Below, piece after piece: positions 1 to 10,526 of a DNA stretch of 64,000 bases. The stretch covers positions 297,378 through 361,377 of the forward strand of contig NW_017265160.1 of assembly GCF_001638985.1 (NCBI RefSeq). Reading direction: 5' to 3'. This DNA comes from Phycomyces blakesleeanus NRRL 1555(-). Taxonomy: Eukaryota > Mucoromycota > Mucoromycetes > Mucorales > Phycomycetaceae. The position numbers and the translations under genes were made by a program. Position 1 is the first letter of the stretch; the number at the start of each line of letters is the position of its first letter. Below the pieces are notes generated by a model. It searched no databases and was not told where the DNA came from. It worked only from the letters and a program-made list of their open reading frames with translations.

Positions 1-600
1 CTTTATGTTTCTTATTATGTAACTAATTATTACTTTCTCAATCTTTTTCAATGAGATCTGCACGTCATCCGGAAGCGCCTTCCATTCCTTCTTTGCTTGC
101 CGGAGCTTCTTCATCTGGCTTCACTGAATGTCACTAAAAAGTGAGCACTGTAAACCTTTTGATTTGTCCTCATTAGACAAATCTAAGATACTATTTAAGA
201 CATTACTATTTTTTCAAAAAAAAGGTGTGAGTACAATGTGGCACAACATTAGCTTTCACACAGTACCTGATAGTGGTTTTAGATGTATTATCTAGGCTGC
301 GATACTGATTGCCTTCATACAACGCATAGGCTTTTTGCTTAATCAAAGTAGCTACGCTTTTAGAAAAGGCTTCCAAGCACGTTTTTTTTTCTTCAGGTAA
401 GCTCTATATGTCTAGCAGTAAACAATTGGGCTCAAGGGTTTATAGATAATTACTATTTTCCCTTTTAGCCTCTTGCTTGACCTCGTCTCAGCTCTCTATT
501 TAACAGGGCGCACAGCTGAATACTTTGTAGTCAAAAGAAAAAAGTCAGAGTTACATGCTCCTCATTTTCAGAGTAATCTTCGGGACTTTCTCGGCTAGAC
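1..600. other. Gene-free left margin
   Basis: No gene can be supported here. A short open stretch runs off the left edge on the minus strand from an ATG at 114 (about 38 codons, Lys-rich), but it is too short to identify. The rest is AT-rich sequence with oligo-A/T runs. Confidence 0.5.
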
Positions 601-897
601 CTCTATCAATTGGGGGTGAATGCGTCCGATTGGTTTATTGCCGATAACGGTTTGTTGACACACCTTGTAATGCAGCAAGCCCAGATAACTCAAGATCCGG
701 GTATTGCACTGTTGCTGGATCAGGAGAAGGCGTACGATCAAGTGCATCCCGCGTACCTTCGACTCACTATTTCCAAGCTTGGTCTGCCGGTCGTATTTTT
801 TAATACCGTGTGCCTTTTCTTCTCCACGTCGGCAGTCTTGGAATTGCAAATCCTGGTAGTCTCTATAACAGCATATTCTATCTGGCGGGCCCACTAG
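592..897 (+). pseudogene. Non-LTR retrotransposon (LINE) reverse-transcriptase fragment
   Basis: About 100 codons resemble the palm region of LINE reverse transcriptases. The visible landmarks are FIADNGLLTHLVMQQAQ followed by LLLDQEKAYDQVHPAYL, which contains the first catalytic Asp region typical of this family, then KLGLP and a LFFST segment. The fragment has no start codon, an in-frame stop lies just upstream (574-576), and similarity fades after LFFST, before the expected downstream palm motifs. It is therefore truncated at both ends and cannot encode an enzyme. Family assignment is from recognisable motifs; the clade within LINEs is not determined. Confidence 0.75.
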
Positions 898-1456
898 AAT
901 TTTGTTTTTGAGGGAACTCCTTTTCTTCCTAGCGTGATGGCTAACAAAGTCTCAAGCTGGATTTCGCAGAATCGGTCATTGGGCACTAATGTTGTCAAAA
1001 ATAATAGCTGGTTTCTACATTTGTTACCCCATTCTTCCCATTGACCACTTTTCTCTCTCTCTTTCTCTGCCCTCACATGCATAAGCACAAAAAAACCAGT
1101 AATGGCCGCGCGACAAGCACGGCTGCTCTACCAATAAAAAATACTTTAAAAAAGAAAGAAAAATTGGGGGTGAATGAGAATGGGTTTAGGAATACTAAGA
1201 TTTTTTTTTCAAAGGATACCTTTGTTGGTACAATGACTCTTCGGTGGTAGCATCTATTATATGAAACAATCAGTGAATGACAAAACAAAATTGCCTTTAT
1301 CAAGAACACTATTATTTTACCTTGTGTTTGTTTATTGTTTTCTTTCCTGCGCCTCTGATATTATTGCATGACATTTTTGCTAAAAACTAAATATATACTT
1401 AAAAGGTTGTAAACGCCTAAAGTTACATGTTTCATCTAAAGCCTATTTTACTAGAG
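898..1456. other. Intergenic spacer
   Basis: No coding region is supported. The sequence is AT-rich with a CT-rich patch near 1040-1070 and no convincing splice-linked reading frame. Confidence 0.5.
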
Positions 1457-1907
1457 GAGGTGTTATCTAATGGAAAAAGTGCGACTGTTAAAAAATAAAG
1501 ATTGGACAAACCCAGTAAAAAACAAAGCACTCCGGCAGCAGTTGTGGAAACTTATCAATTGATGAGAACATCATACTGTGTCAAATATAAGAAAAATAAA
1601 TCCTCATAAATTTCAATCTTTTTTTTTTAAATAAATTCGACCTTTAAAGATCGAATAAATTAATTACATATACAATAGACACTCCTGGCTACCCTATACC
1701 TTAATTTGAGAGTGAGATAATAAGCTTGATTTTGAGGAAATAATTAATGGAAAATGTTAGTGGAAAATTAGGAAATTCGTAATTTTCCACATACATTTTC
1801 CACTAAATCGCGTCAACCGAGAAAAACGTATAACAATCATTGGAAATTACATCGCCGTTTCAATTGAAAATGGATAAAATATTCAATTTTCCACTAGATA
1901 ACACCTC
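1457..1907. mobile_element. Non-autonomous inverted-repeat element (MITE-like), 451 bp
   Basis: The two ends are inverted copies of a 21-bp terminus, GAGGTGTTATCTA-R-TGGAAAA, with one difference (A on the left, G on the right). Left copy starts at 1457; right copy ends at 1907. The interior has no coding capacity but repeats short TTTTCCAC / GTGGAAAA motifs, which could give extra hairpins. No clean target-site duplication could be read. It lies just upstream of a Harbinger transposase remnant, but that its termini belong to the Harbinger family is only a guess. Confidence 0.6.
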
Positions 1908-2119
1908 TACTTTCTAAATCAAGACACTTTGTTTTGTTTTTCTAGTCACGAGCAAAAAAAAACAAAAAACAAAAGCAAAGCTCTGAAAGCATGTATTTCC
2001 TTACAGACTCTTTCTCTTTTCCTCTTTTTGTTTCTTTAGAGGAATACAAAATAAGGTATAAAATCAGCGAAAGGTGATAAAAAAATGTTTTTCTGATTAA
2101 TAATCTAATTATTGATATC

Positions 2120-3076
2120 TTGCGAGGACAGCGAAGGGAAAGAGTAGAGAAAGGGCATCATATAAGATATCGTTTGCCAAGGGACGAATACCTTCGAAAG
2201 CCGAATCAAGCAAATACAGATCGGCTACCGGCAGTTGGTGCCGAAAGAGGGTTTCCAGGGATGCTAGGATCCATAGACTGTATGCATTGGGCCTGGAAAA
2301 ACTGCCCAACGGCTTGGCACGGTCAGTACACTGGCCGGAAACATGAGCCAACCTTGATCCTTGAGGCCGTTGCTTCTCAAGACTTCTGGCTGTGGCATTC
2401 GTACTTTGGGCTCCCTGGCAGCCATAATGATATTAATGTTCTTGATCGATCTGATGTCTTTCAAGAAGTCACTGAAGGAACAGGCCCTGTTGTGAGTTAC
2501 AACATTGGAAGCAAGACATATGACATGGGGTACTATCTCGCCGATGGAATTTACCCAAGGTATGCACCATTGGTAAAAACCATATCAATTCACGTATTAG
2601 CAAAGGAAAAGGTAACATATATTTGTGTACTCTTATATTTATTCTTATCTTAACTAACATTTACTACTTAAAATTTTATAATCTAGCTGTTTGCTAAAAA
2701 ACAAGAGGCTGCAATAAAAGATGTTGAATGGGCTTTTGGAGTACTGCAGGCTCGATTCAACATTGTAAAGCTTCCTGAAAAGTTGTGGAGAATTACCGAC
2801 TTAAATATGATAATGAAAGCATGTATCATATTACATAACATGATAGTGGAAGACGAACGCGGCGTGGATGGCCTGGACATGGTCTATGAACAAAGCTTGA
2901 CGGCAATAGCGTTATCAGACAGAGTTAGTAGAAGAGCAACTAGTGAAGACGTTACTAGAGGAACCTTTTCTGAGTTTGTCGCAAGATATGGTGAAGTTAC
3001 AAGCAGAATCAACCATGCCGAGTTAGTAAAAAGCCTTGTAAATAACTTGTGGAGTATGACAGAAAATAAGGAATAA
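2120..3076 (+). CDS. PIF/Harbinger-type DDE transposase, 5'-incomplete
   Basis: Two exons join in frame: 2120-2611 and 2687-3076, with a 75-bp GT-AG intron (CTAAC branch-like site inside). The product resembles the plant-transposon/DDE_Tnp_4 family. DDE-type acidic residues are present: D53 (GSIDCMHW), D104 (SHNDINVL) and E178 (DVEWAFGVLQARF). The C-terminal ILHNMIVEDER block is also typical. No in-frame ATG exists before the first conserved block and a stop lies at 2078, so the N-terminal part is missing or in an unrecognised upstream exon. The stop at 3074-3076 is intact. A convergent accessory gene follows on the other strand, as in two-gene Harbinger elements. Activity is unlikely because both the start and the partner are damaged. 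Confidence 0.85.
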
Positions 3077-3179
3077 ATAAATAATTGTATAATAAAGTTT
3101 TATGTTAAAAAAGTGCAAAAAAATATTCATCAGAAAAAGTGTTTTCTTCATCACTTTAAAGCTCTTCAGCTCCTTCTGC

Positions 3180-3829
3180 TCAGCGAGGGGCTTGCTTTTG
3201 CTTTAGCAGAACACAGTGGCGTCCTACTGGATTGTTGATGGTGTCTGTATCCATCATAAAATATTTCACGCCTAGCATCTCCCTGAAGTTCTTGTCCTTG
3301 CTGCTTCCAGAACGCCGGGCTTTTCTTTGATCATCCACCAGATCAAAAAGAGCCTCCTGAACCTTTCTTTTTCACTGCTATGCGTAAAGGATTCTTGCTT
3401 CAGAAATTTAGTTTTTGTATATATAGAGATTAGATATCAATCATAACGTAACCAATTTTTTAGCTAGGATATTACCATATCTAGGACATTAACACCACTT
3501 TGATTGCGTCGCTCAACTTGAGCCACACAGCCACAAAACTTTGCTACTTTGCTTTGGATATGATTCCAGTTGGATATCAAAGAGCGAGCAGAGCGGAACA
3601 TACAGCTCGCATTGATATTTTCGAGGTAGTTCATTCCAATTCTCTCCCACATTGTGGTATCCCTTTGATCTTTACCCGTTATTGGGACTTAAGAAATAGC
3701 CAGCAAGGACTGACAAATATGAATATCTTCCAAGTAATTCCAATTGGCGTTACGGCTACTGGTAGACATGGGAACAGGTACAAGAGAAGATACATTATCG
3801 GTAGAGGATTGCAAAGTAATGCTGTTCAT
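3180..3829 (-). pseudogene. Harbinger accessory (Myb/trihelix-like DNA-binding) gene, broken
   Basis: Reading the minus strand from ATG 3829 gives a Ser-rich N-terminus, then NWNYLEDIHICQSLLAIS, a stop (TAA) where the family has an acidic residue, then VPITGKDQ, MWERIGMNYLENI, NWNHIQSKVAKFCGCVAQVE and RRNQSGVNVLDM. This is the trihelix-like layout of the Harbinger second protein. A GT-AG intron fits between about 3475 and 3395. The downstream exon shows KFLKQESFTHSSEKERF, then a one-base shift into QEALFDLVDDQRKARR, and ends with VGRHCVLLKQKQAPR and a stop at 3180. With one nonsense and one frameshift mutation it is a pseudogene. It is convergent with the transposase at 2120-3076, about 100 bp away. 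Confidence 0.72.
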
Positions 3830-4405
3830 TTTAATGAGTTTAGCAAAGTATAAAGAAAATAATTCTCAGAATTCATATCAAAATCTGCCTTCAGTTTATA
3901 TTGTCAAAGGTTTTAGTAAAGTTCGAAACATCCACATCCACATCCACATTCACTTAACATTTCTCATAAAGATTTTAGTTCTGCACTTCGTATAGCAAGA
4001 CCACTGTGGATGAAAAAATCTAAATAATTTATTTAATTTATTTAATCTATTTAATTTATTTAATTTATTCAATTCTCATATGCCGCTGTGGATGCTCTTA
4101 TCTCAACAACTTGAAAGCCCAATTTGGCAATATAGTTAAAATGTTTCTGAACTTTACGTAGAAATCAAAAGAAGAGTCTTCTCGTATTCGAATTAAAATG
4201 ACACGAGAGAAATACACTGAAAAGTTTATTAAAGAATTGACCAATATAGCCCGTGACTCAAGTGTATAGTAAGGTCGAGCAAGCATCCAAAAAAGAAACG
4301 TGAGTGCCAACTGACAGTATAATGTCGCCTGAAAGTATAAATAAAATTTAAAGCTTCACCTCAATATACCCAGCAGAATACAAGCCCAAACAATTGTATA
4401 TATAT
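3830..4405. other. Spacer with short A/T minisatellite
   Basis: No gene. The stretch 4023-4075 is a degenerate tandem repeat of ATTTATTTA-type units. Two related 12-bp words, CCACTGTGGATG (about 4001) and CCGCTGTGGATG (about 4083), flank it in direct orientation and may mark an element edge; this could not be resolved. Confidence 0.4.
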
Positions 4406-4808
4406 ATGGCGTCAAAGTTAACACCCAAAGCCATTCAAAAGCGCTCTACAAGCTCGCTTGATTGTGCCAATTAAGCAACCTGAAGACGGCTCATTGCTTC
4501 CCAATATGGTGTCCCTTCATATCTGAATATACTACTTTGGGTGCAGAAATAGTAAATTTTCATATCTTAAAAAAATCACATATGAAAGGGAAGGAGAATA
4601 TTGTTTGGGAAAAGGACGTTTATTTGAAGAAGAAGGCAACGAAAATTCAATAGGTAAAAAGGTTTGCATTGTGAAAGCACCATCAAAACATAGCTTAGCA
4701 TTATTCGGTATGAATGAAATTCAACCTAGAATACTGTACGGTGAAACTTTGAGCAAAGAAATAATAGTACCTCATCAAAAGCCAAGAAAACCAAATATTT
4801 CACTTTAA
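4406..4808 (+). other. Unidentified coding-like remnant
   Basis: From ATG 4406 a frame reads MASKLTPKAIQKRS and stops at about codon 22. A second open stretch, about 4575-4808, reads through YEREGEYCLGKGRLFEEEG, KKVCIVKAPSKHSLALFG and EIIVPHQKP to a TAA. The composition looks protein-like, but the pieces are in different frames and no family is recognised. It may be a decayed gene or transposon fragment. Confidence 0.25.
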
Positions 4809-5069
4809 GGTTATTGCTCTAGAAATTTGATACAATCGTCGATTTTTAGGATAATGTACTGTAAATAGTACATAATGCTGTTTAGATAATATCGTATATG
4901 ACAGCTTTTGTTTATCAATATTTTATACTTTTTTGTTATATTTGAATATGTATAAAGTCTTTATTTATGTTTGTTAAGATTATATATGAAAGATTATTGT
5001 AAAATATTTATAAAGTTTGGATAATAATGTAAGAAAAAAGCTATGGTTTATACTGAAAAAAATGTTAGG

Positions 5070-6818
5070 CTAAAAGGGTGGAGGATAAAAGTCAAATGAA
5101 GAGGGGAAGCTTTGACGACCTTCAAATCCCTCAGGTCCACCATGTATACCGTGTATACCATGTCCACCATGTCTACCATGTCTACCATGACCGCCGCGAC
5201 CACCACGGCCACGACCACCAAATCCAAAGCCTCCGTGCATGCCATGGCCACCGCGACCACCAAATTCAAAGCCTCCATGCATGCCATGGCCACCGCGACC
5301 ACCAAATCCGGAGGCTCCGTGCATGCCATGACCACCAAATTTACCGTGTTTACCGTACTCACAATGACGGGTATGAGCAAAACCCTCGCCAAAGGCTTCA
5401 GAAACACCATCTTTTGCACAGGGAGAGTGATGGTTGTAATGGCAACAGTTATCTGTCAAGGTTACAGAGTCACAAGAGTCGTTATCTGTATGTTTCGTAT
5501 CTGAATTTAATGATGGAATGGGGCATTTCTTGAAACTGTCTTGGCAATCGATGTTGTGTTTTCCGCAATGTAAAGCGGCTTTCTGGCAGAGCATACAATC
5601 AGTACTCAGGCATGGCTGTGTTTTTGTATCAAAATTATGGCCTTTAGAGTTAGAAGATCCAGGTTTCTTATAGTGACGCTTGTGGTGAAAATCATGATGA
5701 TGATGTTTGCCCTTCTTGTCACTTTCTGGGCGTGTGGTAGGTGGCTCGGCCTTTTCAGCGGAATCGGGGAGATTTTCAGCGCACGGATCATCTTTAGCAA
5801 CATCGGGACGATCTTCCGGTTGTCTAGGACGGGAACCTCTGTGTCCACGGTGTCTGTGATTATGTCTAAATGCATCGGGATGCTCGGGACTATCATGCGA
5901 AACATTTGAGGGATCAAATCGAGGGCCACCTTTATTATGACGACCGTGCTGTTTATGTTGGCCTTTACGCCCGTGGCCGTGATGACCATGTATTATGCAA
6001 CCATGGCTAAAAGCGGCAGAGTATGAACAGGGGGTATTTTCAGTATCTTTAGAAGGAAACTCATGCTTTAAGTTATAGCGGGGATTATGAGCGAAAGTCC
6101 ACCCGAGGTGGTGGAATCCGTGGTGTCTACGTTTGTGGTGCCATCCGGTACAGAAATTACAAGCAGATTGGATAGGGGGCTCAGAAGAAGTTGGGTTTAA
6201 AGTTCTCTCATTTGTATCAAGTGGGACGGTATTATCATTCTGGGGAAGGCTGTCGTTGACACAGTCGCTCTCACTTGAAGAAGTCTCACTTTCACTCTCA
6301 CTCTCAGAAGATGTACTTTGATACTCAGTACTCATTAGTGCTAGCCAGCGCTCGAAAGATGAAAGGTCCACTGAATTGGGATGCTTAAGAAGAACGGTTA
6401 CTAGATTACCGATTGCATACGAGACGGTCGAGCTGTTCTGAAGTGTAGGTTGATAGGAGTCAATCATGACACCTAATTTCTCAAATGCGATCGAGGAGGA
6501 GATGTCTGTGATCGGCTCGCCATTGTCAATGTTTACGGATTCAAATGTCTCGGACAGGGAACGGGTAGCATTCAGGGCAGCGGTAGGGTCACTCCAGATA
6601 TGGACCTCTTTACAGTCAGAATTCAGCAGATAGCGAAGTCCCTCATCATCAAAAAGAGAGACTAATAGACCCTCAGGGTTTGAATAATAAAGAAGATTTG
6701 GGGTAGATTTTGGAAAATGCTCATTTAATATTGAAAGAAGAAGATTCCATGTTGTTTCGTTGGGCAGAGTGAAGACAGCGTCCTTTCTCTTAATAGTCAC
6801 TTTGAATTGAGTTGTCAT
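5070..6818 (-). CDS. PB1-like domain protein with Ser/Glu tract and His/Gly-rich repeat tail (582 aa)
   Basis: Single exon. Residues 1-78 look like a PB1/ubiquitin-like fold: a basic KRKD near the start and an acidic FDDEG at 56-60, the two halves of PB1-type pairing. A Ser/Glu-rich acidic tract lies at about 167-186. From about 220 on the protein is rich in His, Gly and Cys, with scattered Cys pairs (CNFC, CMLC, DNCC), and the last ~100 residues hold 14-residue Gly-His repeats (GGHGMHGG type), visible in DNA as 42-bp tandem repeats at about 5200-5335. His/Cys clustering suggests metal binding and the PB1-like head suggests partner docking; both are inference. The ATG at 6818 is followed at once by the conserved-looking domain, so this start is favoured. 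An NBR1-like origin was considered, but no clear ZZ or UBA domain is seen. Confidence 0.8.
   Translation of the reverse strand: MTTQFKVTIKRKDAVFTLPNETTWNLLLSILNEHFPKSTPNLLYYSNPEGLLVSLFDDEGLRYLLNSDCKEVHIWSDPTAALNATRSLSETFESVNIDNGEPITDISSSIAFEKLGVMIDSYQPTLQNSSTVSYAIGNLVTVLLKHPNSVDLSSFERWLALMSTEYQSTSSESESESETSSSESDCVNDSLPQNDNTVPLDTNERTLNPTSSEPPIQSACNFCTGWHHKRRHHGFHHLGWTFAHNPRYNLKHEFPSKDTENTPCSYSAAFSHGCIIHGHHGHGRKGQHKQHGRHNKGGPRFDPSNVSHDSPEHPDAFRHNHRHRGHRGSRPRQPEDRPDVAKDDPCAENLPDSAEKAEPPTTRPESDKKGKHHHHDFHHKRHYKKPGSSNSKGHNFDTKTQPCLSTDCMLCQKAALHCGKHNIDCQDSFKKCPIPSLNSDTKHTDNDSCDSVTLTDNCCHYNHHSPCAKDGVSEAFGEGFAHTRHCEYGKHGKFGGHGMHGASGFGGRGGHGMHGGFEFGGRGGHGMHGGFGFGGRGRGGRGGHGRHGRHGGHGIHGIHGGPEGFEGRQSFPSSFDFYPPPF
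5195..5335. repeat. 42-bp coding tandem repeat (Gly-His units)
   Basis: About three imperfect 42-bp units encode the GGRGGHGMHGGF-type repeats in the tail of the PB1-like protein. Units differ mostly by point changes, consistent with unequal exchange within the gene. Confidence 0.75.
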
Positions 6819-8590
6819 GGTGAAGTGGGAAGAAGAAGGGTTGATATCGAAAAATAGTTACTTTTTGGTTTCCATTTTATACCTTTTTTTTCTGTCCTCT
6901 TTTTGTTTAAACAGGTGTTTGACATATATTTTTATCATTATACTGCGGTTGATTTCTTGGCATTGATTTCCACATTTGACAAATCCGAATGGCCGCGCAG
7001 GTAGAATGAGAATGTTAAATGCAATACACCATTATTACCATGCGAAAATTAAATGCCCGTGTGTTCTCTATTGATGAGTTTGAGCCTTGAGAATTCATAT
7101 GGGCAAAAATTGTTAGTTCTTGGACATACTACTATAAGCTTTCATAAAGTTGATTTATTAACAATATGCGATAGAGATATAAAGTATAGAAATATTGTTT
7201 AGGGTAATAAGCATAGTAAAAGCTATTCTTGCTGCCTACTAATGTACAAGATTCAAGTTTGTTCTGGAAGAAAATATAAAGAGCCTATTTTGATTTGGTA
7301 ACGAACATTTCACTTTCGCAGTGATAACCTTTATCATTCTCGCTGTAAACCAGATACAGTTATTCAAAAAAAAATGGCACAGGCACCGAAAAATTAACAT
7401 CGCTATTTCTAAAAATAAATATGGCGTATTTGAAATCAAACATTATGGCCAAGAAATATTTTAGGTGGTTGCCTTTTATTCAGAATTGATAGCTTTCTTA
7501 AAAACGGGTATCAGAGATCAGACTCTGCGGCTACCAGAATATAGCATGTCTGTAGAATACAAACGTTCATACAGTGCATACATAAGCTTTATTCTTAGAG
7601 ATTGCGATATTACCCTTTCCGTACTCCGTGATATTATCGTTTTTCTAAGACAGTGCAGGCGTACCGAATCTGCGCGCATCTCAAAATTTTCTCCTTCCTC
7701 CCAAATGTATGGGAGCCAATCGCTAAAACATACTCTTATGGAACATACTTCCCTAAAAAGGTTCAAGCATTTTAACATCCATTTTCTTCTATAGTCTCAC
7801 CTTTTTTTTCAATAATGCTCCTTAGAGCCCAAAAAATATCAGCACTAAAAAGAAATGTATCATTACATAATGTTGCACAGATTAAGAAATCCTTGGCCTT
7901 ATATCCATTGGGTTTGGAATATCAACTAAATAACGCACATTAAAAAAAGGGAGGTTTTACTCTAAAAAGGAATTTTTGCCTATTGATGGAAAATACAGCG
8001 TTTGCTTAACTTTGGGGGACATTTGTCTTAAACATGATATTATTATGTCTTTTCAAAAGAAGACCAAGATGTGATAGATTTTCTTTATTATATCAAGTAT
8101 ATCTTTGGTTATATCATATAATATTAATTATTTTATGATTCATAGACTACCTATAACCGAGGTTTGAATGTACTTCATTTACTATATGGTTTAAATACAG
8201 TAGTAATTAATTTTCAGGAAATCGACTTTAAAGGGTAGGGTAAATGAATTTACAGTTATCCAATCAAAAAAGATACTAATATTTCTTCAACTTAAGAACA
8301 CATCTAGGATTATTCATTTCGTAAGTCTTGTCAATTAAGTAGGTTGTTTTCAGTCCAAGTCATGATGATAGTGTCAGTACGACCCAAAATCAGCAAACAG
8401 ATAAGCTTTGTTATATAGTAAAATATAAAACTTTAAAACGTATACACTCTTTCTTTCACACAATTTTATTGCTGTAGTATATGATTATTACTGTAAGAAT
8501 ATAATGGCACTTCTATAGTGTAGGGGACAGCATGATACTGATAATCTAATTAAAATCCCTCTAATTTCTATGTTGTCTTGGTTCGTTTTA
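6819..8590. other. Intergenic region with a coding-like relic
   Basis: No intact gene. Around 7480-7790 the minus strand shows protein-like pieces (for example RRKF, DARRFGTPALS, KNDNI, EYGKGNIAISK) broken by several stops; this may be an old transposon relic of unknown family. The segment upstream of 6818 probably holds the promoter of the PB1-like gene. The rest is AT-rich. Confidence 0.35.
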
Positions 8591-10526
8591 TTAAGCCTGT
8601 ACAAGTTTCCAGCGGACAAGTCGTTCCCAGTTTGACATGCGTGCCTGATAAGCCCAGAGCCCGAATTCAAGAGAACGGTACTCCCACCATGCAGTGAAAA
8701 GCTGTTTCAGCACATTCCAAGAAATACCGTAAGTTGCGATACTGTCAAACAAGCTTTTCTTGGCATCAAGCCAAACAGCCTCAGCACAGTATCTGCCCAT
8801 AATAATATATGTCATATGCTTGGTAACTGAATCACGCAATGTTTCATCCAAGCAACGTAATAAATCGCTTGTTTTGAGAAGAAGTAGAACAACCCGAGGA
8901 AGTCTGGCCAATATATCTGCGACCTTAAGTAAGAAGTTCTTTGCACGCCCTGACACACGTTGAACTTCTATGTCCGTTCTGTTTGAAGACAAATCGGCGG
9001 ATTCAATCGTTTCCCATTCTCGGCCTGTTAAAAGAGAAGCAAACAGCCTGTGTGCTTCAGGTCTACACCCGACACGCAGAGAATACTTTCTAATACCATC
9101 TTCGTCGCCTCGGATCAAAGAAGTCCACAGGTGGGCATAATCTGTTCGTAGTTCCTCTGTCAGAATACGATAGAGACCGTGGTCAAGTAAGACAAGGTCA
9201 AAGTTGTATTTGGACTTAGGGTCTTTGGCAGGTCTGATAAGAACGTTTCCAGGATCTAACATTATTGTGTTAGTGATACATATTTATATGCTTAAAGTCA
9301 TTTAAATGATAACATACGAGGATCACAATGCAAAAACCTAAAATTTACCACGACAACAAAATAAATAAATATTATGATAAACAATTAAATACATTTGAAA
9401 ACCTACCCATGCAAGAACATCATCTTGGAAAATATCTCTGTCAATTCTGTAGAGACAGTACTTGGGTCGATGTCATGCTCTTTCATATATGCGAGATCAT
9501 CGATTCGAGCACCTTCGATAACTAATTGAAAGTATACTTAGCACTAATCCTTGGATTGATTTATTACTTACACTCCATAAACATAATTCTTCGCTGTGCC
9601 CACACAATATCGGGGATTACAAGTGATGTTTGATTTTGGGCACGTTCTTGGGCAAAGTTCTGTGCTACCTGCTGTGCATTAGATGCTTCATGAACAAAAT
9701 TGAGTTCTTGGGGTAATGATTCTTTCATCTCTTGGAGAATCCAGTCGAATCCAAAATCGGGGAAGGCTTTCTTGATGTACCCCATAATAAATGACACAGT
9801 TCCCAGATCAACTTTACAGAATTCATCTAGTCGTGGGTGTTGAAGCTTGACAGCAACCCAGCCATCGTTGCCTAGGCGTACACCATTTACATCAGGACGA
9901 AGACGGGCCTTGTGAACTTGAGCCAAAGATGCTACGCCAATAGGTTTCCAATCGAACTCTTCGAATATTTCATCAATTGAATGCCCATAATCAGACAGGA
10001 ACAAAGCCTCGATGTCTTCAGGAGAAGAGGGATCGCATCTGTCTTGTAATGCAGACAATGTTGATGTCCATTCGAATGGTAATATGTAAGCCATTGCTGA
10101 GATGTGTTGTCCGAGTTTAACGTAGATTCCACCCAGTTTCTGTAACCCAATAAGTACTCGCTCGGCACAACGTTGATCGCATTCCTTCTTAGCCTTAATC
10201 TCTTCTTCCTTGCTAGAGTATTTTTTAGAAAGAGTCCATTTGTAGTCGGCTGCTACTCTTACGCCAATACTGGTCGAGATTCCACTTCGTTGGATAGCAA
10301 ATATAACATGTCGGAATCGATCGTCTGTTTCGTACAATGCTGTACCTGCCACTCCAGCAATGACACCAGTACCTAACATAAGCTTGAGAAATGTCCTCGG
10401 CTTTTTAGGTGTAACAATGGCTGCATTGGAGTAATTGTGTATTGAGATCTTTGGTTGAAGTCTAGAAAACGACTTTTCCCGGAGAAGATGCTTGTAATTC
10501 TGCAGTAGAAGCCTCGAGTTAGCCAT
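8591..10526 (-). CDS. Mitochondrial ABC1/ADCK-family atypical kinase (584 aa, 4 exons)
   Basis: Exons 10526-9572, 9521-9407, 9337-9318 (only 20 nt) and 9255-8591 sum to 585 codons in frame. Hallmarks of the ABC1/UbiB family are all present: KLGQ at 137-140, ASLAQVH at 199-205, the VAVKLQHP lysine (K227), ELNFVHE at 274-280, the HCDPHPGN loop at 360-367, and LLDHGLY at 386-392 in place of DFG. The DHGLY variant is typical of the ADCK1/yeast Mcp2 (Cqd2) branch, which acts at the mitochondrial inner membrane in lipid and coenzyme Q homeostasis. The N-terminus is basic and Ser-rich, followed by a hydrophobic stretch at about 48-64, fitting a mitochondrial presequence plus membrane anchor. The microexon encodes FLHCDP; without it the catalytic motif would be lost. 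Branch assignment within the family is inferred from motif variants. Confidence 0.93.
9318..9337 (-). other. 20-nt microexon of the ABC1-family kinase
   Basis: GTTTTTGCATTGTGATCCTC is bounded by TTTTAG upstream and GTATGT downstream. With the leftover GG of exon 2 and AT of exon 4 it spells G-FLHCDP-H, rebuilding the conserved HGFLHCDPHPGN loop exactly. Confidence 0.9.

Noticed and set aside
1..114. 38-codon Lys-rich open stretch on the minus strand running off the left edge
   Set aside because: Too short to assign; could be the start of a gene outside the window.
5078..5533. Plus-strand His/Thr-rich frames over the PB1-like gene
   Set aside because: They are antisense shadows of the Gly-His repeat tail encoded on the minus strand.
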